Both the position numbers and the translations under genes were made by a program. 64,000 nt of DNA from Hyphomicrobiales bacterium (lineage in GTDB: Bacteria; Pseudomonadota; Alphaproteobacteria; Rhizobiales; Rhizobiaceae). The stretch lies in NCBI GenBank assembly GCA_900471605.1, contig UCEY01000031.1:109223-173222 (forward strand), given 5' to 3'. How positions within the stretch are numbered: the first letter of the stretch is position 1; each line of letters opens with the position of its first letter. Of this stretch, positions 9,980 through 18,423 are shown piece after piece. Under the pieces are notes generated by a model, which saw nothing but the letters and a program-made list of their open reading frames with translations, did not search any database and was not told the DNA's origin.

Positions 9980-10330
9980 TCATTTCCGCAAGATCTTCTC
10001 CATCGCCTTGCCATTGGCAAGCTCGTCGATCAGCTTATCGAGGTAGCGGACTTCCTTCATCAGCGGGTCTTCGATGTCCTCGATCCGGACACCGCAGATC
10101 ACCCCCGTGATCATATTCCGCGCGGGATTCAGTTGAGGTACCCGACCAAAGAAGTCCTCCAGGCTGGTTTTCTTCTCCAGCTCGGCGTCCAGCCCCGCCT
10201 CAGTATGACCTGTCAGCCAACGGATGATCTCGTCGACCTCCGCTTTGGTGCGCCCTTTCTTTTCCGCCTTGGCAACATAGTGCGGATAGACGCTGGCGAG
10301 GCTTATGGAATAGATGCGATGCTTCGTCAC
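9980..10330 (-). CDS. DUF2200 family protein
   Basis: A 116-residue protein that matches DUF2200 over its whole length: it begins TKHRIYSISLASVYPHYVAKAEKKGRTK-like and contains the region NPARNMITGVICGVRIEDI. The start is GTG at 10330, preceded by AAGGG at good spacing. The biochemical role of DUF2200 is not known. Members are small cytoplasmic proteins spread over many bacteria. It lies in the cargo segment and shares strand and direction with both neighbours. Confidence 0.8.
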   Translation of the reverse strand: MTKHRIYSISLASVYPHYVAKAEKKGRTKAEVDEIIRWLTGHTEAGLDAELEKKTSLEDFFGRVPQLNPARNMITGVICGVRIEDIEDPLMKEVRYLDKLIDELANGKAMEKILRK

Positions 10331-10387
10331 GGAGCACCCTTAGAACTCCCACGGTCAACTGCGTACCTGTCTTCGCGAACGGACGGA

Positions 10388-11425
10388 TCAGTGGGTTTGC
10401 GAGAGCGAGTACATATAAGCCATGGGGTGCTTCGTCATCGTCTCGCGCTGCTTGCGATTGAAATTGAATCCGCTGCTGAAGAAATCCGCGACCGCCTTGG
10501 CAATGTCCTTCCATTCGGAACCGGCGGCTGCGGCTGCGCCAGCGGTCAGGGCCACGGGCAAGCCGAGCCCAGAGGCGAGTGAGGCGCCCGTTACCACCGT
10601 CGCGACGACGACCGGCTTCATCAAAAGATCCAATTTGTTAGCGCCAAGCGCTTCTCGCAAATCCTTGAGGTCGAACTCCATCTTCTCTTTGAATTGCCGA
10701 TTGAGTTCGTCGCGTTCGAATTGATCAAGGGCCTTACCCAGCGCAATTGTGTGCGCTTGGACTGCGTCGGCATAAGCATGCCGCATCTTGGTATAGTCAC
10801 TCCCACGGCGTTCGGACGCCTCGCGCTTTCGCAGCGCGATCAGCCTCTCAATAGGGATGCTCGTCGCGTCGATCAGATCAAGGGTGATCGGAACAACTTC
10901 GGCTTCCGTCGCGGATCGCTTATCCCCGCTTCCGATCATGCCATAGGCCATCAGTCGATCGGTCACGCGCGCGAATTGGGAACCGGCGCACGCGTCCGCG
11001 AGCTTAGCCATAACAAGCAAGCCGCCTTCCTGGGTGAAGGGATAATCCCCGTTCGGAAGCGGCAGATCGGTGAGACGGTGGCTGCGCATCAGGTCCCAGG
11101 TCTGCTCCGAGAGCTTCTGCGGCCAAATTTCATATGGGTCGCTCGGCTGGTCGACTTGACCGACATAATAGAGGTCAGGCGGAAGTGTCCCGGCCTTCAA
11201 CGTCGTCTCCATATCGGCGTGCATTCGCTTCCGCTGCGAGTCGTTGGGCACTATCGAGGCGCCGATCAACTCCCAGGCCTCCGCCATGTCTTTGCGATCC
11301 AAATAGTCAGGTCGGTAATGCTTCATCGGAACGATTGTGTGCAGCTTGTCCCAAAGCAGCAGCGACGACTGCATGATTGGGCTGCTGTGAACCTGGGATC
11401 GGGGATAGTAGATGGCGGATCGCAT
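10388..11425 (-). CDS. hypothetical protein (cargo), weak DUF6236-like layout
   Basis: A 345-residue protein opening with MRSAIYYPRSQVHSSP and containing LLLWDKLHTIVP, then a charged helical middle (RLIALRKREASERRG) and a hydrophobic patch near residues 290-315 (VVATVVTGASLASGLGLPVA). The pattern of an N-terminal LLLWDKL segment and a helical core resembles DUF6236 proteins, but only weakly. The ATG at 11425 has GGAG at 7 nt. It is the first gene of the four-gene cargo run between the relaxase and traG. Confidence 0.5.
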   Translation of the reverse strand: MRSAIYYPRSQVHSSPIMQSSLLLWDKLHTIVPMKHYRPDYLDRKDMAEAWELIGASIVPNDSQRKRMHADMETTLKAGTLPPDLYYVGQVDQPSDPYEIWPQKLSEQTWDLMRSHRLTDLPLPNGDYPFTQEGGLLVMAKLADACAGSQFARVTDRLMAYGMIGSGDKRSATEAEVVPITLDLIDATSIPIERLIALRKREASERRGSDYTKMRHAYADAVQAHTIALGKALDQFERDELNRQFKEKMEFDLKDLREALGANKLDLLMKPVVVATVVTGASLASGLGLPVALTAGAAAAAGSEWKDIAKAVADFFSSGFNFNRKQRETMTKHPMAYMYSLSQTH

Positions 11426-11656
11426 GGTCGGCTCCGAGCTGGCATCGGTACAATGTACCAAGTCGCGATCCATATAAAGCCGGTAGCAACGCGATCTTTT
11501 GAAGTTTGTCGTTGAATCGAAGGGGCGGCGATCGGGACGAACGGCAATTTTCTCAAACCAGAACGTTCACTACCACGACATTTAACGGCCGCAATGGTCG
11601 AATCTGGCCGTTCGCTGAACCTCGCCTAACGCACTAGCTGTGCCGTGCGATCTGAC

Positions 11657-13393
11657 CTACAGGCCGACCCCGCGTTTGCGTCCGAAGCTCCAATCTATAC
11701 CGCCATCGTTGCGCGCGACGCCTGAGACGTGACGGCCGAGCTGCTTTTCGAGCGACGGCGACCAGGGCACGAGGCTGAAGCCAAGGCCGTCGTCGATCAT
11801 CGCGAAGCGGCCGGTCGCAAGCGTCAGGCGCCGCTGATAGGTGCCGGTGACGTACCCGCCGGCTTCGGTCTTGACCTGGGGGCGCCCCGTCTCGGCTGCG
11901 ATCCGTGCGGCGGCCGCGTCCAGCTCGCGCCGGCGCAGGTTGTCGATCAGACCGGGCTGGAAGCTGATGCCGCGCTTCTGCCGCTCGGCGAGGCCCTGGC
12001 CGACGAGATGCTCGGCGCGGCGGTCCATCGCCTCGCGCACCTCGGCGCCGAACCCGCCGCCGAGCGCGACCGGCTCGCGAGCGATGGCCTGCCGGTCGAG
12101 CCAGGTCGCGCCGGTCGCGGTGACCTGCCGCTCGATGTCGAGATCGGAGCGCACCGCGATCGCGACGCGGCGACGGCCCTGGGCATCGTCGAACTTACGA
12201 AGCTCGACGATCGAGCCCGGTGCGCTGTCGCCCGCCGCGTCGAGGTCGGGCAGCTTGATATGATGGGAGCGGCCATCGACGCCGTCGACAACAGCGAAGG
12301 CCGTGCCCTTCAGCTCGTCGTCGAGCCCGCGCGCGACCAGGCGGCCGACGACGGGATCGTTGAGGCTCTCGGAGGCGAGCACGTAGCTGCCGGCTCCGCG
12401 CGCGATGCCGCGTTCGGTGAGACCGTGGTGGATGCGCTTGATGATGTCGCCACGCTCCCCGAGTTCGCGCAGCGTCGCCTCGGCCTTCTCGGAGACCCTC
12501 CATTGGCCCGGGCCGATCTCGTCGGCGAGCCCGAGCCCTTCGAGCTTGCGCAGCCGTCCGACCTTGAGCGCGTGGAATTCGTCCGGCTGGCGATCGGCAT
12601 GTGGTGCGAGATCGATGACGCCGGTGCGATAGGCATCGCGCGCGAGCTGGCGATCGAGATTGGTCCAGCGATCGGCGTCGATCTGACGTTCAAGGGTGCG
12701 CCGGATCTCCTGATCCGTCCACGGCCCCAGCTCGCGGGTGATGAGATCGCGCGCTCGGTCGCGCATGCCCTCCTTTATATAGTCGCGCGAGATGACCAGA
12801 TCCGAGCCGTCGTCGCGCACGCCGCGCACGATCAGGTGGACATGCGGATGTTCGGTGTTCCAGTGATCGACTGCCGCCCATTCGAGCTTGGTGCCGAGAT
12901 CCTTCTCCATCTGCCCGACCAGCTCGCGGGCGAAGCCTCTGAGGTCGGACATCTCCACGGCGTCGTCCGGCGAGACGATGAAGCGGAAGTGATGGCGGTC
13001 GCCCTCGGCGCGCTCGGCAAACGCCTTGGCGTCGACATCGTCACCGCCGGGGCCGAACAGCCGCGCCTTCTCCCCGTCTCGGGTGACGCCGTCGCGGCGC
13101 AGATAGTTGAGATGGGTCGCGAGCGGCGCGCTGCGGCCGCCATGACGAACGACACGCGCCTTGATGACCGCGCCGCGCGAGCGCGCGGTGATCAGGCGGT
13201 TCGCCTGGATCGAGGCCTGTTGTCCCCGGCCAAACCGGGACCGAGCGCCGGCCCCGATCTTCCCTTGCCGGGAGACGCTGCCGCCGGCCCGTTGGGTGGC
13301 GGCAAGGGCCTGGGCGATGAAGGGCCGCACCCGCTGGGCGCTGGTCGAGCGGATGCGGCCGGGGCGGATGCGGAATTCGTTCTCGTCGGTCAT
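11657..13393 (-). CDS. rlxS: Relaxase/mobilisation nuclease with DUF3363 (RlxS type)
   Basis: A 578-residue relaxase that nicks oriT and leads the single strand into the recipient. The histidine triad region reads TEHPHVHLIVRG, an HUH metal-binding motif. A probable catalytic-tyrosine segment, LATHLNYLRRDG, precedes it. The C-terminal half matches DUF3363, found in VirD2-like relaxases of alphaproteobacterial ICEs. The ATG at 13393 (MTDENEFRI) is preferred to an ATG 69 bp upstream because family proteins begin near this point. The oriT-like region lies just upstream. Confidence 0.92.
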   Translation of the reverse strand: MTDENEFRIRPGRIRSTSAQRVRPFIAQALAATQRAGGSVSRQGKIGAGARSRFGRGQQASIQANRLITARSRGAVIKARVVRHGGRSAPLATHLNYLRRDGVTRDGEKARLFGPGGDDVDAKAFAERAEGDRHHFRFIVSPDDAVEMSDLRGFARELVGQMEKDLGTKLEWAAVDHWNTEHPHVHLIVRGVRDDGSDLVISRDYIKEGMRDRARDLITRELGPWTDQEIRRTLERQIDADRWTNLDRQLARDAYRTGVIDLAPHADRQPDEFHALKVGRLRKLEGLGLADEIGPGQWRVSEKAEATLRELGERGDIIKRIHHGLTERGIARGAGSYVLASESLNDPVVGRLVARGLDDELKGTAFAVVDGVDGRSHHIKLPDLDAAGDSAPGSIVELRKFDDAQGRRRVAIAVRSDLDIERQVTATGATWLDRQAIAREPVALGGGFGAEVREAMDRRAEHLVGQGLAERQKRGISFQPGLIDNLRRRELDAAAARIAAETGRPQVKTEAGGYVTGTYQRRLTLATGRFAMIDDGLGFSLVPWSPSLEKQLGRHVSGVARNDGGIDWSFGRKRGVGL

Positions 13394-13499
13394 GATCGTG
13401 GCCCCGCACATCGCGCGAAGCCGATGATTTCCTTGGAGAATGAGCGGGAGCGCAGGCTGCACCGATCAGGCGCACCTCGCGAAATCGCGGCATAAGTCC

Positions 13500-13566
13500 T
13501 TGAAAAAGCACAACCGAACCAAGGCGCACATCGCGCCCTTTTATCCTGCCATCGTGCGGTTGTGTT
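13500..13566. other. probable origin of transfer (oriT)
   Basis: The sequence TATCCTGC (13542-13549) matches the IncP-type nic consensus YATCCTG|Y, which would put the nick after 13548 on the plus strand. The 8-bp inverted repeat CACAACCG (13509-13516) / CGGTTGTG (13557-13564) flanks it. A second imperfect inverted repeat (AAGGCGC / GCGCCCTT) ends directly beside the site. It lies in the only sizeable intergenic gap before the relaxase gene, the usual place for oriT in this family. Confidence 0.65.
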
Positions 13567-13637
13567 TGCGGCTTCCCCTCCCAACACCCTCCATGATGCG
13601 CTGGGGTTCGCTCCTCTGCGATATGGGCGCGATCGGG

Positions 13638-14390
13638 TCATCGTGGGCCTGCAGGGTCCCGGCGCGACACGAAGAGGCCGCCCGTCTGTGCGCTATCGGC
13701 CGTTTCCTCGCGTGGCCGCTCTGCCGTCGCGCCGCCACGGGGCTGCACTTCGGTCTGCGCTGGAGCTGCCGCCGGGATGCGCTCGACCGCGCCGATGAAG
13801 AGGGGTGCGCGCGTCCACGCCATCGGGTCGGCGGCGGCAACGGTGACGGTCGCTGCGGACGGTTCGCCGCCGACAACGGGGGCGAGCTGGGCGGTATAGG
13901 CGCGCGTTTCCGCAGGCAATGCGCGACCGCCGGCGAGGAATTCCTCGTATCGGCCAGGCCCCGCATTGTAGGCGGACAGGAAGCCCGGCGAGCCGTATTT
14001 GTCAAAGAGTTCGCGCAGATATGCCGCACCCGCGAGAATGTTGGCGCGCGGGTCGAAGGGATTGGCGCCGAGACGGTAACGGGCGCGCAGCTCGGCCCAG
14101 GTGTCGGGCATGATCTGCATCAGACCCATCGCGCCCTTGGTCGAGACGGCGCGCACGTCGTCGGCGCTTTCAACGCGTATCACGGCACGAATCCAAGCCG
14201 CCGGAATGCCGAAGCGCTGCGAGGCTTCCGCGACGAAGTCGGCGTGGGGATCGGTGGGTGACGCGCGCTCGACCGGCACGCTCTGCGTCAGCCCTGTGCC
14301 CGGACATGACGCCGTGGCCGCTACCCCGAACAGTAGAAGGACCGCGAGGCGAACCGGCGTTCCGCCTCCAGGACGGCAGCAGCCTGCCAC
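13638..14390 (-). CDS. lytic transglycosylase (VirB1/TrbN-like)
   Basis: A soluble lytic transglycosylase domain: RFGIPAAWIRAVIRVESAD (catalytic E), KGAMGLMQIMPDTW and FLSAYNAGPGRY are the standard SLT motifs. In conjugation clusters it opens the peptidoglycan for the type IV apparatus. The frame is open from an ATG at 14570, but residues before about 60 are Pro/Gly-rich and unlike the family. A GTG at 14390 gives a 250-residue protein with a signal peptide (VRLAVLLLFGVAATA) soon after it, so the start is uncertain. The C-terminal part is Pro/Ala-rich. Confidence 0.8.
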   Translation of the reverse strand: MAGCCRPGGGTPVRLAVLLLFGVAATASCPGTGLTQSVPVERASPTDPHADFVAEASQRFGIPAAWIRAVIRVESADDVRAVSTKGAMGLMQIMPDTWAELRARYRLGANPFDPRANILAGAAYLRELFDKYGSPGFLSAYNAGPGRYEEFLAGGRALPAETRAYTAQLAPVVGGEPSAATVTVAAADPMAWTRAPLFIGAVERIPAAAPAQTEVQPRGGATAERPREETADSAQTGGLFVSRRDPAGPR

Positions 14391-14574
14391 CGTGCTCGCT
14401 TCGGTCAAGGGCAAGGCGCAAGCGCCGGCCGTTGGCCGCCCTTGACCTGCGCTGTGCGCGGCGGCCGACTGACCGTCGAGCGGGACGGAGGGATGAGACG
14501 GCTTTCCCGCGAACAAAGGGATGAACCTTGGCCGCGCGATCACGCCGGCGAACATGCTTGCGTTTCGCATGGCG

Positions 14575-14910
14575 TCAGTCCTGCTCGCCGCGTTTTTGCG
14601 GGCGGTTCCAGTGCAGGCCCCAGGACGCCTTATCGTCGCCGGCCTGGAACAGATTGGCGCGGATGGGCTGGCGGAACGTCAGGTCATCGAGCTGCAAGGC
14701 GACGTATTCGCCGGCGCGCTCGCCAGTGCGTTTCCAGCCCGCTCCGACTTCCGGCCCGTCTTCGTCCCCGATGTGGACGCGGTAGTCGGGGGCGTTCTCG
14801 ACGTCACTATGTTCGGCCGGCACGATCGCCAGCTCGATGTCGAGCGTGAGCGTGCGGACGCGGCCGGAATAGCCGGATTTCGTGCGGGTGAATTGACCGA
14901 TCTGCGCCAT
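14575..14910 (-). CDS. DUF736 family protein, copy 1
   Basis: A 111-residue DUF736 protein: MAQIGQFTRTKSGYSGRV, then a LTLDIELAIVPAE strand and the ending WGLHWNRP. DUF736 proteins are small and beta-rich, and are found next to conjugation genes in alphaproteobacterial ICEs and plasmids. Their role is unknown. The gene lies between traF and the lytic transglycosylase gene. A second, divergent copy is at 21804-22115. Confidence 0.88.
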   Translation of the reverse strand: MAQIGQFTRTKSGYSGRVRTLTLDIELAIVPAEHSDVENAPDYRVHIGDEDGPEVGAGWKRTGERAGEYVALQLDDLTFRQPIRANLFQAGDDKASWGLHWNRPQKRGEQD

Positions 14911-14955
14911 GGGATGGCTCCTTCTGCTGGGGTGAAAGAGGGAGGCGAGCGGCGC

Positions 14956-15501
14956 TCAGCGCGTCGGCGCGCGCCACTCGAAGCGGCCGTTGCCGTCCTC
15001 GTCGGTCCAGACGGGGATGGCGCGGCCGATGACGGAGCTGGCGGGGAGTGGCCCGAAATAGCGGCCGTCGAGGCTGTCGCGGACGGACCAGTTCATGAGG
15101 AAGATTTCGCCCTCGGCGATGCGCCGGCAGCCCTGCCAGTCGGGCAGCGGACGGCCGAGATGATCGCGGTCGAGCGCGGCGCCCATCGGCACGCCATCGA
15201 CCGTGATGGCGTGATCGCGGCGGCAGACTTCTTGTCCCGGAAGGCCCGCGACGCGCTTCATCAGCGGGACGCCGCGGCCGATGTAGCCGCGCTCCACCAG
15301 GAAGTCGGCGAATGCCTCGGGCGCGCGGACGGCGACCAGATCGGTCACCGCGAGGTGACGCGGGTGCTCGATGCGATAGAGCCCGATCGGCGTGCTCGCC
15401 GAGGCGTTCCAGATGAAGGTCTTGGGGAAGTCGACGAACAAAGCGATCACGATCCCCATGGTCATGAAATAGGTGACCATGACGTAGCCGAAGCGGCTCA
15501 T
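14956..15501 (-). CDS. traF: TraF conjugative signal peptidase (S26 family)
   Basis: A 181-residue S26 peptidase that in IncP systems processes and cyclises the pilin. An N-terminal membrane segment (VMVTYFMTMGIVIALFV) is followed by the catalytic serine region SASTPIGLYRI and the lysine region LMKRVAGLPGQEV. The C-terminal part has the family pattern around FLMNWSVRDSLDGRYFG. Its start overlaps the stop of the DUF2840 gene by 4 bp (ATGA), so translation is coupled. Confidence 0.93.
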   Translation of the reverse strand: MSRFGYVMVTYFMTMGIVIALFVDFPKTFIWNASASTPIGLYRIEHPRHLAVTDLVAVRAPEAFADFLVERGYIGRGVPLMKRVAGLPGQEVCRRDHAITVDGVPMGAALDRDHLGRPLPDWQGCRRIAEGEIFLMNWSVRDSLDGRYFGPLPASSVIGRAIPVWTDEDGNGRFEWRAPTR

Positions 15502-16019
15502 GACCCGACCCTCCGACGCAGGAGGAAGGCCCGGTGATGGTCGAGCGTGTAGGCGCGTGGCCGATGGCCGGCGGTGATGCGGTTGTGGATGTGGCGCCAG
15601 TGATCCGGCGAGGCCTCGGCGGGATCGACGCCGATCGCCTCGATGGCGTCGATCATCTGCAGCACGCGCTCGACCTTCGGCCAGCCTTCGACCTTCAGCA
15701 GCACGTCGGCGCCGGGACGGACGAACGGCACGGTCTGGCGCGGCTCCGCCGGCAGCGTGGCGCGCAGCACGTCGAGCGTGGACGCCACGGTGCCAAAGTC
15801 ATTGGCGGCCCAGCGCACAAAGGCGAATACGCTGTCCGGCGCGAAGCGCAGCACGCGCCGGCGACGGTCGAGAATCTGCTCGTCGGTCTCGCGGCCGAAC
15901 CTGATCCAGTTCTCGACGCGCTTTTCGATCCAGGTGAGTTCGACTTCGGTGAGAATGCTTGGCGGCGGCGCGGCCGGTCTCGGCCCGCCGCGCGCATGGG
16001 TGGCGATGGGGCCGGTCAT
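15498..16019 (-). CDS. DUF2840 domain protein
   Basis: A 173-residue protein starting MTGPIATHARGG. The region LTWIEKRVENWIRFGRET followed by RRRRVLRFAPDSVFAFVRW is typical of DUF2840, a family confined to conjugative elements and encoded next to traF. Function is unknown. The frame stays open upstream to 16406, but the ATG at 16019 overlaps the stop of the preceding gene by 4 bp, as expected in this operon, and gives the normal length. Confidence 0.88.
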   Translation of the reverse strand: MTGPIATHARGGPRPAAPPPSILTEVELTWIEKRVENWIRFGRETDEQILDRRRRVLRFAPDSVFAFVRWAANDFGTVASTLDVLRATLPAEPRQTVPFVRPGADVLLKVEGWPKVERVLQMIDAIEAIGVDPAEASPDHWRHIHNRITAGHRPRAYTLDHHRAFLLRRRVGS

Positions 16020-16270
16020 GTCGCGTCTCCTTCGCTTGGTGGGAATTCGCGCGCGAGCAGCTCGCGCAGCATGTCGGCCACGGTGACGCCGCGCTGGAAG
16101 GCGGCGATCTTGATCCGCGCCCGCTGGTCGGGCGTCACGTCGATGGTGAGCCGCGCCGTGAAGGCGTTGGCGTCGGCGGCGCGCGCGGCGGGAGGCTCGG
16201 CTGACCTGATCCAGTTCTCGGGGTCGCTCGGCCGGCTGGCGAAGCCGCGTTTCGGCGTGGACGCGGTCAT
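16016..16270 (-). CDS. ribbon-helix-helix protein, partner of ParA
   Basis: An 84-residue protein. The disordered N-terminus is followed by FTARLTIDVTPDQRARIKIAA and GVTVADMLRELLAREF, a ribbon-helix-helix fold like the chromosomal-plasmid partners of small ParA proteins (ParG/CopG type). It overlaps parA by 4 bp (ATGA), which supports a partition or copy-control job together with ParA. It probably binds DNA near its own promoter or the iterons; this is inferred. Confidence 0.8.
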   Translation of the reverse strand: MTASTPKRGFASRPSDPENWIRSAEPPAARAADANAFTARLTIDVTPDQRARIKIAAFQRGVTVADMLRELLAREFPPSEGDAT

Positions 16271-16905
16271 GTCGTGATCCTCGCGATCTCGCTGGCGAGC
16301 GCGGCGATCTCGCGCGCGGCCGGGCTGTCGGCGTCCAGCTCGCTGACCAGCCTCCCGGCCTGCGCGGTGTCGGCGAAGGCGACCCGCTGGCCGATGGTGG
16401 TGGCAAGTAGCGGCGGGTCGTGGTCGGCGAGCGTCTCGGCCGTCTCGCGGGCGATGACGGTGCGGGCGCCGCAGCGGTTCAGCACGAAACGCGCGGCGAG
16501 CTGCGGCCGGTAGATGCGGGCCTCGCCGAGCAGTGCCAACATCTCGGCCGACGCCCAACCGTCGAAGGGCGACGGCTGCACCGGGATTAGCACCAGGTCG
16601 GCGGCAAGCAGCGCCGAGCGCATCAGGCCGGCTACGCGCGGCGGCCCGTCGATGATGACGTGGTCGACATCGCGGGCGATTTCCGGGGCCTCGCGATGCA
16701 GGGTGTCGCGCGCCAGGCCGACGACGCCGAAGAGCCGCGGCAGGTTCTCGCGCGCCCGCTGCTGCGACCAGTCGAGCGCCGAGCCCTGCGGATCGGCGTC
16801 GATGAGGGTGACGCGCTGGCCGCGCTGCGCCCATTCCCCGGCGAGATGCAGGGCGATCGTCGTCTTTCCGACGCCGCCCTTCTGGTTCAGCAGCGCGACG
16901 ATCAT
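16267..16905 (-). CDS. parA: ParA family partition ATPase
   Basis: A 212-residue ParA/MinD-type ATPase. The deviant Walker A KGGVGKTT (residues 9-16), switch I DADPQGSA (about 37-44) and Walker B VDHVIIDGPP are all present. Short ParAs of this type, lacking an N-terminal DNA-binding domain, segregate plasmids and help stabilise circular ICE forms. It follows repA and the iterons, and is coupled to the ribbon-helix-helix gene downstream. Confidence 0.93.
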   Translation of the reverse strand: MIVALLNQKGGVGKTTIALHLAGEWAQRGQRVTLIDADPQGSALDWSQQRARENLPRLFGVVGLARDTLHREAPEIARDVDHVIIDGPPRVAGLMRSALLAADLVLIPVQPSPFDGWASAEMLALLGEARIYRPQLAARFVLNRCGARTVIARETAETLADHDPPLLATTIGQRVAFADTAQAGRLVSELDADSPAAREIAALASEIARITT

Positions 16906-17042
16906 GACGAAACCCCGGCGATCGGGGACTCGTCCACAGAGCGCGAAAATGCGGTCTGCGTTAGAAGAATTCCGTAGGAATTCTGGTTAGAGAAGTTACG
17001 GCGCGCGCAAGCCGCTGATTCAGCGGCGAGATTCGGCGATTC

Positions 17043-17108
17043 CGGTCCCCGATAGCACGAGGATCGGGTCCCTGATGGCACGATGGTTCCGGTCCCTGAT
17101 AGCACGAG
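17043..17108. repeat. three iterons of a replication origin
   Basis: The 17-bp unit GGTCCCYGATRGCACGA occurs at 17044-17060, 17067-17083 and 17091-17107, with centres 23 and 24 bp apart (about two helical turns). The units lie between the repA stop codon and parA, next to an AT-richer TTATCCCC stretch. Direct repeats at this spacing beside repA are the usual RepA binding sites and suggest that the excised element can replicate. Confidence 0.75.
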
Positions 17109-17113
17109 ACTAT

Positions 17114-17998
17114 TCACAGCTTATCCCCAGGTCGGCGGTTGGCGCGGCGCCGGCGCGGAGCGCGCAGCAGCGGCACAGGATCGGTGGGTGCGAAGGAGAG
17201 CCGCTCGGGGCCGATGTCCGGCTGCTCGATGGTGAGCCGGTATCCTGGCAGCGGCTGGCGCCGGACGATGTCGCGCAGGTCGTAGGCGAAGTGCTTCAGC
17301 GGCGAGAGCGAGCCGGATTTGGCGTGGAGGTGTAGGAAATCGAAGCTCCAGCCGTATTCTTGGCGTCCGCCGTGCTTGCGCACGAGGCGATAGAGCCAGC
17401 GCTCCAGGCCGCCGGTCAGGTCGAAATAGGCGGGGTCGATCGTCAGCACGAGCGCGTCGTCGAGCACCGCGCCGTAGAACCAGTCCGGCACGATCAATTC
17501 GAGGCCGAGCGGACGGCCCTTGGCGTCGGCGCGCTCCTTCCACTCGTTGATCCAACTGAAGCGGTGCATCCGTCGCTCGGTCGGCTGGCGGATGGATGTC
17601 GCCACCGTCGTCGACTGCAATCGGTCGAGCGCAGCTTTCAACCGGTCATAGTCGCGCAAGCTGACCCCGCGTCCGATGAACTGCAGGATTTCGTAGGGCG
17701 TGGTCGCCATCAGGCGTGATGGCCGCAGGCCGTGGTCACGCGCCTCGACGATCTGGGAGGCAGCCCAGATCAGCACGTCGGCGTCCCAGATGGTGGCCAT
17801 CCCGTGCTCCGGGACAGCTTCGACGCGGATGACGATGGAGCCGGCCTTGAAGTCGATTGGCGCGAGGCGCTTCGACTTGGCGAGAGAGAAGAACGGATAC
17901 GCCATCAGATCCTGCGCGTCGCGAGGCGCAAGATCGCCGGGCAACGCCCGGAAGAGATCGAGCTGCTCGCGTTCATTGATCTGATGGCGGGCCGACAT
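17114..17998 (-). CDS. repA: RepA replication initiator
   Basis: A 294-residue RepA-type initiator. It contains MAYPFFSLAKSKR near residue 33, then SIVIRVEAVPEHGMATIWDAD and the winged-helix region YDRLKAALDRLQSTTVATS, all typical of the replication initiator protein A family in alphaproteobacterial plasmids and ICEs. It starts 12 bp after the excision-factor-like gene and is followed by three iterons. A Rep gene on an integrating element suggests a replicating circular form. Confidence 0.93.
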   Translation of the reverse strand: MSARHQINEREQLDLFRALPGDLAPRDAQDLMAYPFFSLAKSKRLAPIDFKAGSIVIRVEAVPEHGMATIWDADVLIWAASQIVEARDHGLRPSRLMATTPYEILQFIGRGVSLRDYDRLKAALDRLQSTTVATSIRQPTERRMHRFSWINEWKERADAKGRPLGLELIVPDWFYGAVLDDALVLTIDPAYFDLTGGLERWLYRLVRKHGGRQEYGWSFDFLHLHAKSGSLSPLKHFAYDLRDIVRRQPLPGYRLTIEQPDIGPERLSFAPTDPVPLLRAPRRRRANRRPGDKL

Positions 17999-18009
17999 CG
18001 CGCTCGGAC

Positions 18010-18288
18010 TCAGCGATGCGTCGCGAGGCCGCCGACGGCCGCCTGCTGCTGGTGTCGCTTGGCTGGCAGCACGGCATCGCTCTCGGCGGTCGACATTTTC
18101 GTGCCGAGGTTTGCCCAGGCCTGCAGGTCGGCGAGCGCGTAGACGACGCGGCCGCCGAGTTTCTTGAAGGCCGGACCGGTGCCGTAGGTGCGATGCTTTT
18201 CCAGTGTGCGGCCGGAGAGGCCGAGGAAGCGCGCAGCCTCGGGTGTGCGAAGGTAGCGTGGCGGAATGACGGTGGCGCTTTCGGCCAT
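18010..18288 (-). CDS. AlpA-like helix-turn-helix protein, probable excision factor (RdfS-like)
   Basis: A 92-residue protein with an excisionase-type helix-turn-helix: RYLRTPEAARFLGLSGRTLEKHR followed in the wing by GGRVVYALADLQAW. The ATG at 18288 has GGAG at 9 nt; an in-frame ATG at 18402 is unlikely. In ICEMlSymR7A a protein of this class, RdfS, drives excision and its operon is turned on by FseA. Here it likewise follows the FseA-like genes and precedes the replication and transfer genes. The RdfS role is inferred from fold and position. Confidence 0.75.
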   Translation of the reverse strand: MAESATVIPPRYLRTPEAARFLGLSGRTLEKHRTYGTGPAFKKLGGRVVYALADLQAWANLGTKMSTAESDAVLPAKRHQQQAAVGGLATHR

Positions 18289-18423
18289 GATCGAAGCTCC
18301 GTGCGGTTGCGGGGGCCGCTGGACAGCGGCGGCGGTGTCAGCGCACGATGTTGGGAATTGGCCGCGTCCACGATGTCGAAGATTTCCGGGAATAATCGAC
18401 ACCCCCGGAAGAGCCGGGCTGCG

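Noticed and set aside
11729..13495. 588-codon plus-strand frame opposite the relaxase
   Set aside because: Antisense to the relaxase, which has an intact HUH motif and DUF3363.
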